DNA from: Candidatus Fermentibacterota bacterium
Lineage (GTDB): Bacteria; Fermentibacterota; Fermentibacteria; Fermentibacterales; JCC-6
Direction of reading: 5' to 3'
Length of the DNA: 64,000 bases
Assembly: GCA_014728175.1 (NCBI GenBank)
Contig: WJMA01000017.1
Location: 124,001-188,000, forward strand
Below are positions 44,099 through 51,744 of the stretch, in pieces. The notes beneath the pieces were generated by a model. The model was not told the origin of the DNA, did not search any database, and saw nothing but the letters and a program-made list of their open reading frames with translations. Made by a program: the position numbers and the translations under genes. Every line of letters begins with the position of its first letter. Position 1 is the first letter of the stretch.

Positions 44099-44665
44099 AT
44101 GGGAAAAGAAGAATACAGGCTTAGAAGAATGGCGACATTCGTAAGGGGAAAGCCGCGGGTTCTGGACATCGGCTGGACGGAGCTTCCAAACACTTATCTC
44201 GACAACGAGGAAGTCGTCGGACTGGATAGGGTGGAAGGTGATATGCCTTCCAACTACTCCGAATGCGTAACTGGCGATGCGACTGACCTCCCGGAGCCGT
44301 TCGGAAGGGAATCGTTCGACGCCTTAGTGGCCGGAGAGATAATCGAGCACATGGAAAGACCTGTGGATTTCCTGCGTGGCTGCCGCGCAGCGCTTTCTCC
44401 TGGCGGTGTCCTGGTGTTGTCAACGCCGAATCCGAACTCCCTCATCGAAAGAGCCCTAACGGTCTTTCTATGCAGGAAGCGTTTCTACACCGCTACTCAT
44501 GTGATGCTCTATCCGCAAAGATGGCTCATCAGGATGTTGGAGAGAGCCGGATTCGCCGAAGTAGAGCTCCACTCGGGGGGATTTCCTCTGCCGCCCTTTG
44601 GCACCATTCCCTTTCCCCGCCCCTGGTGCTACCAGACGATAGCCGTCGCCAGGAAAGGTATCTAG
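44099..44665 (+). CDS. Class I SAM-dependent methyltransferase
   Basis: The 188-residue soluble protein has a methyltransferase fold of type Methyltransf_11: motif I PRVLDIGWTELPN (less Gly-rich than usual), acidic loop VVGLDRVEGD, GDATDLPEPFGRESFDALVA, EIIEHMERPVDFLRGC and LSPGGVLVLSTPNPNSL. The context of glycan genes suggests methylation of a sugar or lipid carrier intermediate, but no acceptor can be read from the sequence. It is four bases before the flippase-like gene, so they are co-transcribed. Confidence 0.85.
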   Translation: MGKEEYRLRRMATFVRGKPRVLDIGWTELPNTYLDNEEVVGLDRVEGDMPSNYSECVTGDATDLPEPFGRESFDALVAGEIIEHMERPVDFLRGCRAALSPGGVLVLSTPNPNSLIERALTVFLCRKRFYTATHVMLYPQRWLIRMLERAGFAEVELHSGGFPLPPFGTIPFPRPWCYQTIAVARKGI

Positions 44666-44669
44666 GGAC

Positions 44670-45608
44670 ATGTTCGACAAGATCAAGCGTTTTGCCGGCA
44701 AAATACTCACTCTCGCAATCCTTGTATCGATCGTGATCTACGTTTACTCCAACGTGGAAGAGCTCAGAGATGCCGAGTTCGATCTGAGGATCGAGTACGT
44801 TTGCTTATCCTTCCTCTTTGCTTCCCTGGGCCATCTACTGAACATGCTGACCTGGTATAGGCTGGCCCACTCCTACGGCTTAAAGGCCGACCTGGTAACG
44901 ACCGCCCGGGCGTGGATCCTATCCAGGCTGGGAAGGTACGTTCCGGGAAAGGTCGTCCTTCTCATCGTCAGGATGAATCTGTACAAGGGCATGTCCAAGA
45001 AGTCCGTGGGAATGGCGACCGTGACCGAGTACCTATCGTCACTCGCTGCAGCCGGAATCGTCCTTTCCGCCGCAATTGTAACCTATCCCGGAAAGTCCCC
45101 GCTATACTACCCGGCAGCGGTCATCACGGGTGTTGTCCTGTTGGCGATAGCGCTACATCCAAAAGTCTTGCAAAGGTTTGCAAACAAGTTGCTCCAACTC
45201 GCGAAGAGAAGACCGATCGAAGAATATCCCCCGTATACCAAAATCCTGGGGTACGTTGCCGCATACCTGCTTCCAATTGCAGCGCATGGATTGGGATTCT
45301 TCTTTCTCCTGAATGCTCTGCAGGAGGTATCCGGCCGATATATTCTTACACTTACGGGGATCTACTACGCTTCCTCATTGATTGGAATGGCTGCGGTCTT
45401 CGCTCCCAGCGGCATCGGGATCAGGGAGGGTATACTGTTTCTCATCCTCCCTCAGATAATCCCTAAACCGCTGGTAATCGTGGGTGCGGTGTCCATAAGA
45501 CTCGTAGTGACGGCGGCGGAGCTCTTGCAAGCGGGCGTATTCTCGCTTTTTGCCAGAATGAGAGGGAGGGACTCCGTCAAGTCTATTGCCTCCGAATCAC
45601 CTGAGTAG
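44670..45608 (+). CDS. Flippase-like membrane protein (lysylphosphatidylglycerol synthase TM-region family)
   Basis: The 312-residue protein has about eight membrane helices and the family's landmarks: ASLGHLLNMLTWYRLAHSYG, WILSRLGRYVPGKVVLLIVR and the C-terminal FAPSGIGIREGILFLILP. The family (LPG_synthase_TM, formerly UPF0104) includes the membrane part of MprF and stand-alone members in polysaccharide and glycolipid loci, where they probably move lipids across the inner membrane. No synthase domain is attached. It ends 21 bases before the convergent lipoprotein gene. Confidence 0.85.
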   Translation: MFDKIKRFAGKILTLAILVSIVIYVYSNVEELRDAEFDLRIEYVCLSFLFASLGHLLNMLTWYRLAHSYGLKADLVTTARAWILSRLGRYVPGKVVLLIVRMNLYKGMSKKSVGMATVTEYLSSLAAAGIVLSAAIVTYPGKSPLYYPAAVITGVVLLAIALHPKVLQRFANKLLQLAKRRPIEEYPPYTKILGYVAAYLLPIAAHGLGFFFLLNALQEVSGRYILTLTGIYYASSLIGMAAVFAPSGIGIREGILFLILPQIIPKPLVIVGAVSIRLVVTAAELLQAGVFSLFARMRGRDSVKSIASESPE

Positions 45609-45629
45609 AATAAGATCTTTGTTAATCAG

Positions 45630-46472
45630 CTATTCCACAAGAATATCGTTCAGCTCGATGTAGCAGGTTTCCTCTTCGATACCAACGGTCAGTGAGTCCA
45701 GGAGATACGAGTCCGAATCCTCGTCCATCGCCCGTATCCGATAGGTTCCCGGACTCAGCCTGATCACCACCGATTCCATGTAATCCAGGGTATCGATTCC
45801 GATTACGTTTTCACTCCAGTCCGGTGAGCCCAGGGGTTTGAACCTCAGTTCGACAACGTCCCAGGAAGCCAGCCGGCTTACTATCTCCACAGCAGCCTCG
45901 CCTTCACCGTACGTGGCTATAATCTTAGAAGTGTCTCTGTCGGAAGCTTCCACGGTCAGCGAGGCACCGGTGGAGTCGACGGAGATTCCCCGGGAGGTGT
46001 AGGCGTTGCCGTCCTGGTCCTCCGCCACCACCCGGTAGCTGCCCTCCTCCACCCAGGCGGTCAGCACCTCATCGGGCCACAGCGTGTTCCACTGCAGATA
46101 GTCGGTCCATTCCTCCTCCGCGGGATCCGAGATCCGCAGGTAGTAGATGCAGGAGCCCTCCAGACCGTTGCGCACGTTCAGGGCGTAAGGGCCGTCTCCG
46201 TAGTGGAACCGGGTGGTGGAGATGTCGTCCAGGGTTACCGCCAGGGAGTCGTTCCCTCCTCTGGCAACGTTCGTGAACAGGTAACTGTCGCCGTCCTCGT
46301 CGAACAGCAGTACGCTGCTGAGGCTGTCTTGGAGGCTCACGGTCACCGAGGAGTCGGGGGGAAGGGCGTCCCGGAGCAGGTTCGAGCCCCTGTCCGCCGA
46401 GCCTTCGGCGTAGACGTAGACCCGGGTGATCACGAAGTCGTCCAGGCCGTTGACCACCGTGAGCGAAGCTCT
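45630..46472 (-). repeat. Three tandem copies of the ~90-residue beta-type domain (coding)
   Basis: Copies start near SLTVVNGLDDFVITRVYV, YALNVRNGLEGSCIYYLR and AVEIVSRLASWDVVELRF. They share spacing and hydrophobic pattern with the three copies at 30695-31530. Boundaries are by eye. Confidence 0.65.
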
Positions 46473-46538
46473 CTCCTCGCCGCATCCAATCATGGCGAGG
46501 ACCATAACGAGCGAAACGGAAACCAGGCTCTTGCTCAC
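45630..46538 (-). CDS. Lipoprotein made of three ~90-residue repeat domains
   Basis: The GTG at 46538 is chosen because GGAGGGAG lies just upstream; an ATG at 46553 is inside that site. The signal peptide ends in a lipobox (VSVSLVMVLAMIGCGEE). The rest is three repeats of about 90 residues, each beginning LxVxNxLxx and containing an LxPGTYRxxAxDxDxxxY-type strand; the best copy has VVIRLSPGTYRIRAMDEDS. The same domain occurs three times in the tail of the GT-C-like protein at 30695. Function unknown; a beta-sandwich on the outer or inner membrane is likely. It overlaps the end of the preceding lipoprotein gene by GTGA. Confidence 0.75.
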   Translation of the reverse strand: MSKSLVSVSLVMVLAMIGCGEERASLTVVNGLDDFVITRVYVYAEGSADRGSNLLRDALPPDSSVTVSLQDSLSSVLLFDEDGDSYLFTNVARGGNDSLAVTLDDISTTRFHYGDGPYALNVRNGLEGSCIYYLRISDPAEEEWTDYLQWNTLWPDEVLTAWVEEGSYRVVAEDQDGNAYTSRGISVDSTGASLTVEASDRDTSKIIATYGEGEAAVEIVSRLASWDVVELRFKPLGSPDWSENVIGIDTLDYMESVVIRLSPGTYRIRAMDEDSDSYLLDSLTVGIEEETCYIELNDILVE

Positions 46539-47050
46539 AGGCTCTCCCTCCATCGTCTTACCCTCTCCGGCCAGCGGCCCAGGACCAGGTTGCGGTGGCT
46601 CAGAGAGGTTCCCTCCAGAAAGAGGTCGACCTCTCTGCGCAGGGCCGGAGAAAGGTCCAGAAGCCAGCCGTCCTCCTGCCTGAGGAACACCAACGTGTCT
46701 CGCCCGCCCCTTTGCAGAAGGATCAACAGGGCGCTGTCCGTCCGGACCGCTACCCGCTCCACCTCACCCGCGGGAACCAGGCTCGAGTCGGCCAGGAAGG
46801 CCTCATAGAGGATGGTCTCCCGGTCCATGCGGCATCCGGGGCACAGCGTTTCCCATCCCTCCGCCATCGCTTGCAGGAGATGAAGCGAGGAGCTGTCCAG
46901 ATAGGCCTCCAGGGAGTCCGTATCGCCGGCTAGAAGGCCGTCGCGGAAGGAGTGGTACTTCCGCTCGATCTCCGCCTCTTCCGGAGAGCCTCCGCATCCG
47001 GTCTGAATGGCGGCGTATACGACCGCGACAACCATAAGCTCTTTGTGCAT
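46535..47050 (-). CDS. Small lipoprotein, unknown function
   Basis: The 171-residue protein has a short signal with lipobox AIQTGC (MVVAVVYAAIQTGCGGSP). The mature part is helical at first (AEIERKYHSFRDGLLAGDTD, then LEAYLDSSSLHLLQAM), with CPGC in the middle, and ends in strands (ALLILLQRGGRDTLVFLRQE). The order helix-strand with a LLDLSPALR end recalls small NTF2-like or DUF4878-type lipoproteins; this is a weak guess. It is the first gene of a two-lipoprotein unit, divergent from the GGDEF gene across 169 bases. Confidence 0.7.
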   Translation of the reverse strand: MHKELMVVAVVYAAIQTGCGGSPEEAEIERKYHSFRDGLLAGDTDSLEAYLDSSSLHLLQAMAEGWETLCPGCRMDRETILYEAFLADSSLVPAGEVERVAVRTDSALLILLQRGGRDTLVFLRQEDGWLLDLSPALRREVDLFLEGTSLSHRNLVLGRWPERVRRWRESL

Positions 47051-47219
47051 AGATCCTCCCCGTTCGGACTGGATTGTTCTTTCAGGGAAGACTAGCCGGG
47101 AGGGCGGGCTCTGTCAACGAACGACGAGGTTCCTATCCGACTGGGCTGTGATTATCTTCCCCCTCGAGCCCTAAGGGTAGCTGTTGGCTACCGCCCATCT
47201 CGGCCGGCGAGGTTTATTC

Positions 47220-48107
47220 ATGCTGTTGAAGAGAGCGGATTCCGACATCGAGAGGACCGACCTAGACGCGGTGACCGGCCTTCCTCCCAGAAATGCCCTG
47301 GATAACGAGCTACCCGAGTTTCTCAGAGCTATGGGAAGGAAGAGGCTGCCCCTGTCCGCCATCATGGTGGACGTAGACGACTTCAAAGCCTTCAACGACA
47401 CCTACGGGCACGACGTGGGAGATCGGGTGCTCAGACATGTCTGCTCGCTTATCGGGGACTCCGTGCGCTACCGGGGAGAGGCCTACCGCTACGGGGGCGA
47501 GGAGATCACCGTGCTGCTGCCCAACGCAGATCCTGGCGAGGCCCTGGCCACCGCCACCAGAATATGCAGGGCCGTACGAGTAACGCCGCTGGTGCTGGAC
47601 GGCGGGGACAGTGGAGATTCCGAAAAGGACCCCCTTCAGCTGACCGTTACCATCTCCCTGGGGGTGAGCAGCTTTCCCTCGGTATCCGGCGACCAGCTGC
47701 TGGTTACCGCGGACAGCGCCCTGCTGCAGGCCAAGAGGAACGGCAAGGACCAGGCCGTGTCCTACGAAGGAAAGCTGCGCTCACTGAGCGAGGAGCCCAC
47801 CACCGTGATAAACGTCCGCTTTCCCGGGCTGATCGACATAAAGGACGGCGGCATCATCCTCCTCAGCAGGTGGTTCAGCCATCTGAACGACCCCACCGAG
47901 CTGGAGGCCAGAGAGATATCGCAGCCCGGCCGCAAAAAGAGGGACATGGTGGAGGGCCCGGCCCCCAAGGGGGGCATGGCCACATCCGAGATAAGGGGAA
48001 GGGCCAGCGACGTGGAGAGACAGGGGAAGTACACCTTCTTCAGCTTCGAGGTGGAGAGCGAGGTCCTGGAGCTGATAGTGGACGCCCTGAAGCATCTGAA
48101 ATCATGA
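47220..48107 (+). CDS. GGDEF-domain protein (probable diguanylate cyclase) with unknown C-terminal domain
   Basis: The ATG at 47220 has GAGG upstream. After a short N-terminus, residues of about 12-190 form a GGDEF domain: LDAVTGLPPRNALDNELPEF, LSAIMVDVDDFKAFNDTYGH, and the active site YRYGGEEITVLLPNAD (GGEE instead of GGDE, accepted in active enzymes). It should make c-di-GMP, a regulator of surface behaviour. An RxxD inhibitory site is not evident. The last 95 residues (FPGLIDIKDGGIILLSRWFS to FEVESEVLELIVDALKHLKS) match no domain I know. There is no membrane or sensor domain. It starts a six-gene run with metabolic genes. Confidence 0.85.
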   Translation: MLLKRADSDIERTDLDAVTGLPPRNALDNELPEFLRAMGRKRLPLSAIMVDVDDFKAFNDTYGHDVGDRVLRHVCSLIGDSVRYRGEAYRYGGEEITVLLPNADPGEALATATRICRAVRVTPLVLDGGDSGDSEKDPLQLTVTISLGVSSFPSVSGDQLLVTADSALLQAKRNGKDQAVSYEGKLRSLSEEPTTVINVRFPGLIDIKDGGIILLSRWFSHLNDPTELEAREISQPGRKKRDMVEGPAPKGGMATSEIRGRASDVERQGKYTFFSFEVESEVLELIVDALKHLKS

Positions 48108-49555
48108 TGCGGCTGCGGGCGCGGTGGATGTGGCCCGGTCCCGGGGGGAATGTGCGAAGCAACGTATCGGTATCGGTCGATTCCGGCCGCGTATCCTCCG
48201 TCGACCATGTTTCCTCCGCTCCGGAGGTTTTCATGATGCCCTCCTTCGTCGACGCCCACTGCCATTTCGTCCAGATGGGATTGAAGAGGGCCTGCCTGGA
48301 CCTGTCGAATACCCGCTCCGCCCGGCAGCTTCTGGACGAGGCGGCCGCCGTCCGGTCCTCCGGTTCTGGAATCCTGCTGGGAGAGGGCTTCGATGACAGC
48401 ACGTGGGACGACCCGGCGCTGCCCTCGCTGGGCGATATGGACGCGGCCTTCCCCGACCGGCCGGTGTTTCTCAGAAGGATTTGCGGTCACATGGCTCTGC
48501 TCAACTCCAGGATGATGGAGATCCTGCCCCCGGGGCTGGAGGGAGTGGACGAGGCCAGGGGAGTGGTCAGGGAGGAGCCCGTTCTCAGGTTCAGAGAGTT
48601 ATTTCCCCCATCGGAAGAGGAGATAGATAAAGCCACGCGGGCGGCCTTCGGGATGTGCGCGGCCTCCGGGGTGACCGCCGTGGGGGCCCTGGAGACATTG
48701 AGCAGGGCGGCCGGGTTGGGCGAGCTGGTGCCGGACATGTCGTTCGCCTGCTACGTTCCCTACACCGATCTGGATGCGCTGAAGGAAGATCGCCCGGAAT
48801 GGGTGAAGGGCGTCAAGTTCTTCCTTGACGGTTCCATCGGCGCCGAGACCGCGGCCACCGGATGCCGTTACCTGACGGGTGCCGAGCCTTCCCTGCTTTG
48901 GGATTCGACCGAGCTGGAGGAGGCTCTTGCGGAGGTGTACGCTGCCGGTCTGTACCCGGTGATGCATGCCATAGGTGCCAGGGCCATAGAGCAGGCCGGG
49001 AGGGCCAGTATAACCGCATGGGAAAGGTCCGGCGGCACCGAAAACCGAATAGCTAGAATCGAGCACGCGGAGGAGCTCTCTGCCGTTCCTACGGAAGCCC
49101 TGGATCCCTCCTTCCATCGGCTGTCCATGCAGCCCAACTTCGTTCTCAACTGGCAGGCCCGGGACCGTTTGTACGGTGCGAAGCTTCCCTGGGATGCCGT
49201 AGAGGAGCTGAATCCTTTCCGGTCGGTTCTGGAGAGGGGTTTTCGGCTGGCCTTCGGAAGCGACGGGATGCCTTTCGGGCCCCTGGCCGGTCTGGCGGGG
49301 GCCACTGACCATCCGAACCGGGCACAACGGATTAGTGTCCCGAAGGCGCTGGCCGCCTACACGACCGATGCCGCCGCGATGTGTGGTCTGGGGGAGCTTT
49401 CTACCCCCATCGGGCTCAATAGAAGAGCGGACTTGGTCCTGCTTTCCGCAAACCCGTTCGATTCCTCCTGGAGCGGGGTGGAAGTGGTGGCCACCGTCTC
49501 GGGCGGCAGGATCGTATACGGTGAGGAGTCGTTGGGGAGGGAGGTTTCGGTATGA
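48104..49555 (+). CDS. Amidohydrolase-superfamily metal-dependent hydrolase (YtcJ-like)
   Basis: The 483-residue protein has the metal-binding DAHCHF near residue 47, the conserved FFLDGSIGAETA strand, MHAIGARAIEQAG and RIEHAEEL for further metal ligands, and the catalytic Asp in AFGSDGMPFGPLAGLAGA. This order is that of the YtcJ/exoenzyme-regulatory type amidohydrolases (Amidohydro_3). The substrate cannot be predicted. Its cytoplasmic position, with no signal peptide, and neighbours in cofactor synthesis do not narrow it down. The start overlaps the stop of the GGDEF gene (ATGATG at 48104), and its end overlaps nadC by ATGA. Confidence 0.82.
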   Translation: MMRLRARWMWPGPGGNVRSNVSVSVDSGRVSSVDHVSSAPEVFMMPSFVDAHCHFVQMGLKRACLDLSNTRSARQLLDEAAAVRSSGSGILLGEGFDDSTWDDPALPSLGDMDAAFPDRPVFLRRICGHMALLNSRMMEILPPGLEGVDEARGVVREEPVLRFRELFPPSEEEIDKATRAAFGMCAASGVTAVGALETLSRAAGLGELVPDMSFACYVPYTDLDALKEDRPEWVKGVKFFLDGSIGAETAATGCRYLTGAEPSLLWDSTELEEALAEVYAAGLYPVMHAIGARAIEQAGRASITAWERSGGTENRIARIEHAEELSAVPTEALDPSFHRLSMQPNFVLNWQARDRLYGAKLPWDAVEELNPFRSVLERGFRLAFGSDGMPFGPLAGLAGATDHPNRAQRISVPKALAAYTTDAAAMCGLGELSTPIGLNRRADLVLLSANPFDSSWSGVEVVATVSGGRIVYGEESLGREVSV

Positions 49556-50418
49556 CCGGGTTCGAATGGTGGGACTACGAAGCAGTATTGAGATTGGTGA
49601 TCAGCTCCGCCCTGGAGGAGGACGCCGCCCGGAGGGACGTTACCACCGGGGCCATGGGGAAGGCTGCCCAGGCCAGGCACCGGTGCGACCTGGTCGCCGG
49701 TGAGGAGCTGGTGGTCTGCGGATGGAGCGGCGTGGAGATGACCTACGACCTCCTGGGCTGCGGAGTCGAGGTACGGAAAGTAGTCTCCGAGGGACGCTCC
49801 GTCACCGAGGGAGGGCTTTTGGGAACCCTGACCGGGCCGGCCGGATGCCTGCTGCAAGGGGAAAGGGTCGCCCTTAACGTTCTGTGCCGCCTGTCCGGCG
49901 TGGCCACCCTTACCTCCCGGGTGATCTCGGCGGTGGAGGGCACGGGGGTGGACGTGTTGGACACCCGCAAGACCGTACCGGGCATGCGGGCCCTTCAGAG
50001 ACACGCGGTCGGGGCGGGTGGAGGGCAGAACCACCGCTTCGACCTCGCCGGAATGGGGATGATCAAGGACAATCACATTCAGGCCATGGGAGGGATCGAT
50101 AAGGTTTCCCGCCTGGTGGGAGCGATAGAGGAAGCCGGGGTTCCGGTGGAGGTTGAGGTGGACAGCATCTTCCAGTTGAAGAAGGTTCTTACCATGAGGC
50201 CGGACCGGATACTTCTGGACAACATGTCGCCCCGGGAGATATCGGAGGCGGTGTCCCTCAGCAGGGGAACGGGTATATACATCGAGGCCTCCGGGGGAAT
50301 AGACGAGGAGAACGCCAGAGAGATCGCCGAAACCGGCGTGGACGGCATCTCCGTAGGCTCGCTGACCCATTCGGCCCCCGCGGTCGACATCTCCTTCGAA
50401 TGGAGAGGCCCGTGCTGA
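49552..50418 (+). CDS. nadC: NadC, nicotinate-nucleotide pyrophosphorylase (carboxylating)
   Basis: The 288-residue enzyme turns quinolinate and phosphoribosyl pyrophosphate into nicotinate mononucleotide in NAD synthesis. Family landmarks: EEDAARRDVTTGAMG near the N-terminus, LNVLCRLSGVATLT, the DTRKTVPGMRALQRHAVGAG signature with active-site Arg/Lys, FDLAGMGMIKDNHI, and the barrel end IEASGGIDEENAREIAETG with ISVGSLTHS. Length is normal. nadA and nadB are not in the window. It is followed by coaX with overlap; a similar nadC-coaX order is found in other bacteria. Confidence 0.96.
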   Translation: MTGFEWWDYEAVLRLVISSALEEDAARRDVTTGAMGKAAQARHRCDLVAGEELVVCGWSGVEMTYDLLGCGVEVRKVVSEGRSVTEGGLLGTLTGPAGCLLQGERVALNVLCRLSGVATLTSRVISAVEGTGVDVLDTRKTVPGMRALQRHAVGAGGGQNHRFDLAGMGMIKDNHIQAMGGIDKVSRLVGAIEEAGVPVEVEVDSIFQLKKVLTMRPDRILLDNMSPREISEAVSLSRGTGIYIEASGGIDEENAREIAETGVDGISVGSLTHSAPAVDISFEWRGPC

Positions 50419-51176
50419 GACTTGCCGCTGACGTGGGGAACACCCGAAGCTCCTTCGGTTTGTTCGACGACGGCTCGCTGGTCGGGCGGTGGAGGGTGGG
50501 AACCCGTCATTGGACCGCCGACGAGCTGTGGCTGATGGTAAGCGGCCTTCTGCGAACGGCAGAGGTCCCGAACCCGGAGTCGGTGGCCTTCGCCTGCGTG
50601 GTGCCCCAGTTGAGGCATGCCCTTCTGGAGATGTGCTCGGACCGGCTGAAGGTGGACGTGGTCGAGGTAGGTCCGGACACGGCGGGCATAGAGGTGGACT
50701 ACCCCTTTCCCTCAGAGCTGGGAGCCGACCGCCTGAGCAACGCGGCGGCGGCGTTGAAGCTGGGCGCCTCCCCGGCCATCGTGGCCGATTTCGGCACCGC
50801 CACCACCTTCGACGTCATAGACGACGAGGGCAGGTACGTGGGGGGGGCCATAGCGCCCGGGATCGGGGTGTCGGCCAGCGAGTTGTTCAAGAAGGCGGAA
50901 AGGCTGAGCCCGGTGGACCTCCGGTTCCCGCCCTCCCCTCTGGGCAGGAGTACCGCGCAGGCCATACAGTCGGGCGTGCTTTTCGGGGCGGTGGGAGCGG
51001 CCGAGCGGATGGTTCGACTCCTCTCCAGCGAGCTGCGGGGAAATCCCACGTTGTGGGCGACCGGCGGATGGGCGGCGGGCATAGTAGCCCGTTGCGGCTA
51101 CGAGTTCGAGGTGGTGCCCGAGCTTACCCTGATCGGTATAGACGAGATAGGCAGGCTTAACGAGGAGGTACTCTAA
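50400..51176 (+). CDS. coaX: CoaX, type III pantothenate kinase
   Basis: This cytoplasmic enzyme phosphorylates pantothenate in the first step of coenzyme A synthesis. The 258-residue protein starts RLAADVGNTRSSFGLFDDG (the DxGNTxxxxG phosphate loop). Other type III motifs: DYPFPSELGADRLSNAAAAL with the catalytic Asp, ADFGTATTFDVIDDEGRYVG and GGAIAPGIGVSASELF. The start may be the ATG at 50400 or the GTG at 50412, which has GGAGAGG in front; both overlap nadC. Type III kinases are not feedback-inhibited by CoA. coaC follows. Confidence 0.95.
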   Translation: MERPVLRLAADVGNTRSSFGLFDDGSLVGRWRVGTRHWTADELWLMVSGLLRTAEVPNPESVAFACVVPQLRHALLEMCSDRLKVDVVEVGPDTAGIEVDYPFPSELGADRLSNAAAALKLGASPAIVADFGTATTFDVIDDEGRYVGGAIAPGIGVSASELFKKAERLSPVDLRFPPSPLGRSTAQAIQSGVLFGAVGAAERMVRLLSSELRGNPTLWATGGWAAGIVARCGYEFEVVPELTLIGIDEIGRLNEEVL

Positions 51177-51180
51177 CAGG

Positions 51181-51738
51181 ATGGCGGATACGGATAGGGT
51201 TCTTTTGGGCATTACGGGAAGCGTGGCCGCCTTCAAGGGGGTCGCCCTGGCATCCTTGATGAGCGGCGAGGGTTGCGAGGTGGACTGTATTCTCTCCGAT
51301 GGTGGAAGCAGGTTCGTCACCCCGTGGCAGGTTTCCGGGGTTACGGGCAGGCCCTGCAGGACAGAGCTCTTCGACCGCACCGACGTTGCTGTCTCGCCTC
51401 ACCTGGAGCTGACCAGGCCGGCGAGGCTGATGGTCGTGGCTCCGGCCAGCGCGAACTTCCTGGCCGGGTTGGCGTGCGGGTTCGCCGGGCAGCTGCTGAC
51501 GGCGGCGGCCCTGGCCTTCGAGGGACCTCTGGTAGTGGCGCCGGCCATGAACCATCGAATGTGGACCGCAAAAGCCACTCGGGAGAACGTAGAAAGGCTT
51601 AAAGGCAGGGGTGTGATGTTCGTCGGTCCGGTGGAGGGAAGGCTGGGCTGTGGCGAGGAGGGTCCGGGCAGGATGGCCGAGCCCCAAGCGGTATGGGCCG
51701 AGTGCCAGGGACTCCTGGCGCGATCCGGGAAAGCCTAG
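51181..51738 (+). CDS. coaC: Flavoprotein, phosphopantothenoylcysteine decarboxylase (CoaC) without CoaB part
   Basis: The 185-residue protein covers only the CoaC (HFCD flavoprotein) half of the usual bifunctional Dfp/CoaBC. RVLLGITGSVAAFKGVALAS is the FMN-binding N-terminus, SPHLELTRPARL holds the active-site His, and VVAPASANFLAGLACGFAG, VVAPAMNHRMW and GCGEEGPGRM are the family signatures. These fit CoaC rather than a flavin prenyltransferase. The CoaB synthetase domain must be encoded elsewhere or replaced. Its position after coaX supports the CoA assignment. Confidence 0.88.
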   Translation: MADTDRVLLGITGSVAAFKGVALASLMSGEGCEVDCILSDGGSRFVTPWQVSGVTGRPCRTELFDRTDVAVSPHLELTRPARLMVVAPASANFLAGLACGFAGQLLTAAALAFEGPLVVAPAMNHRMWTAKATRENVERLKGRGVMFVGPVEGRLGCGEEGPGRMAEPQAVWAECQGLLARSGKA

Positions 51739-51744
51739 TCCGGC

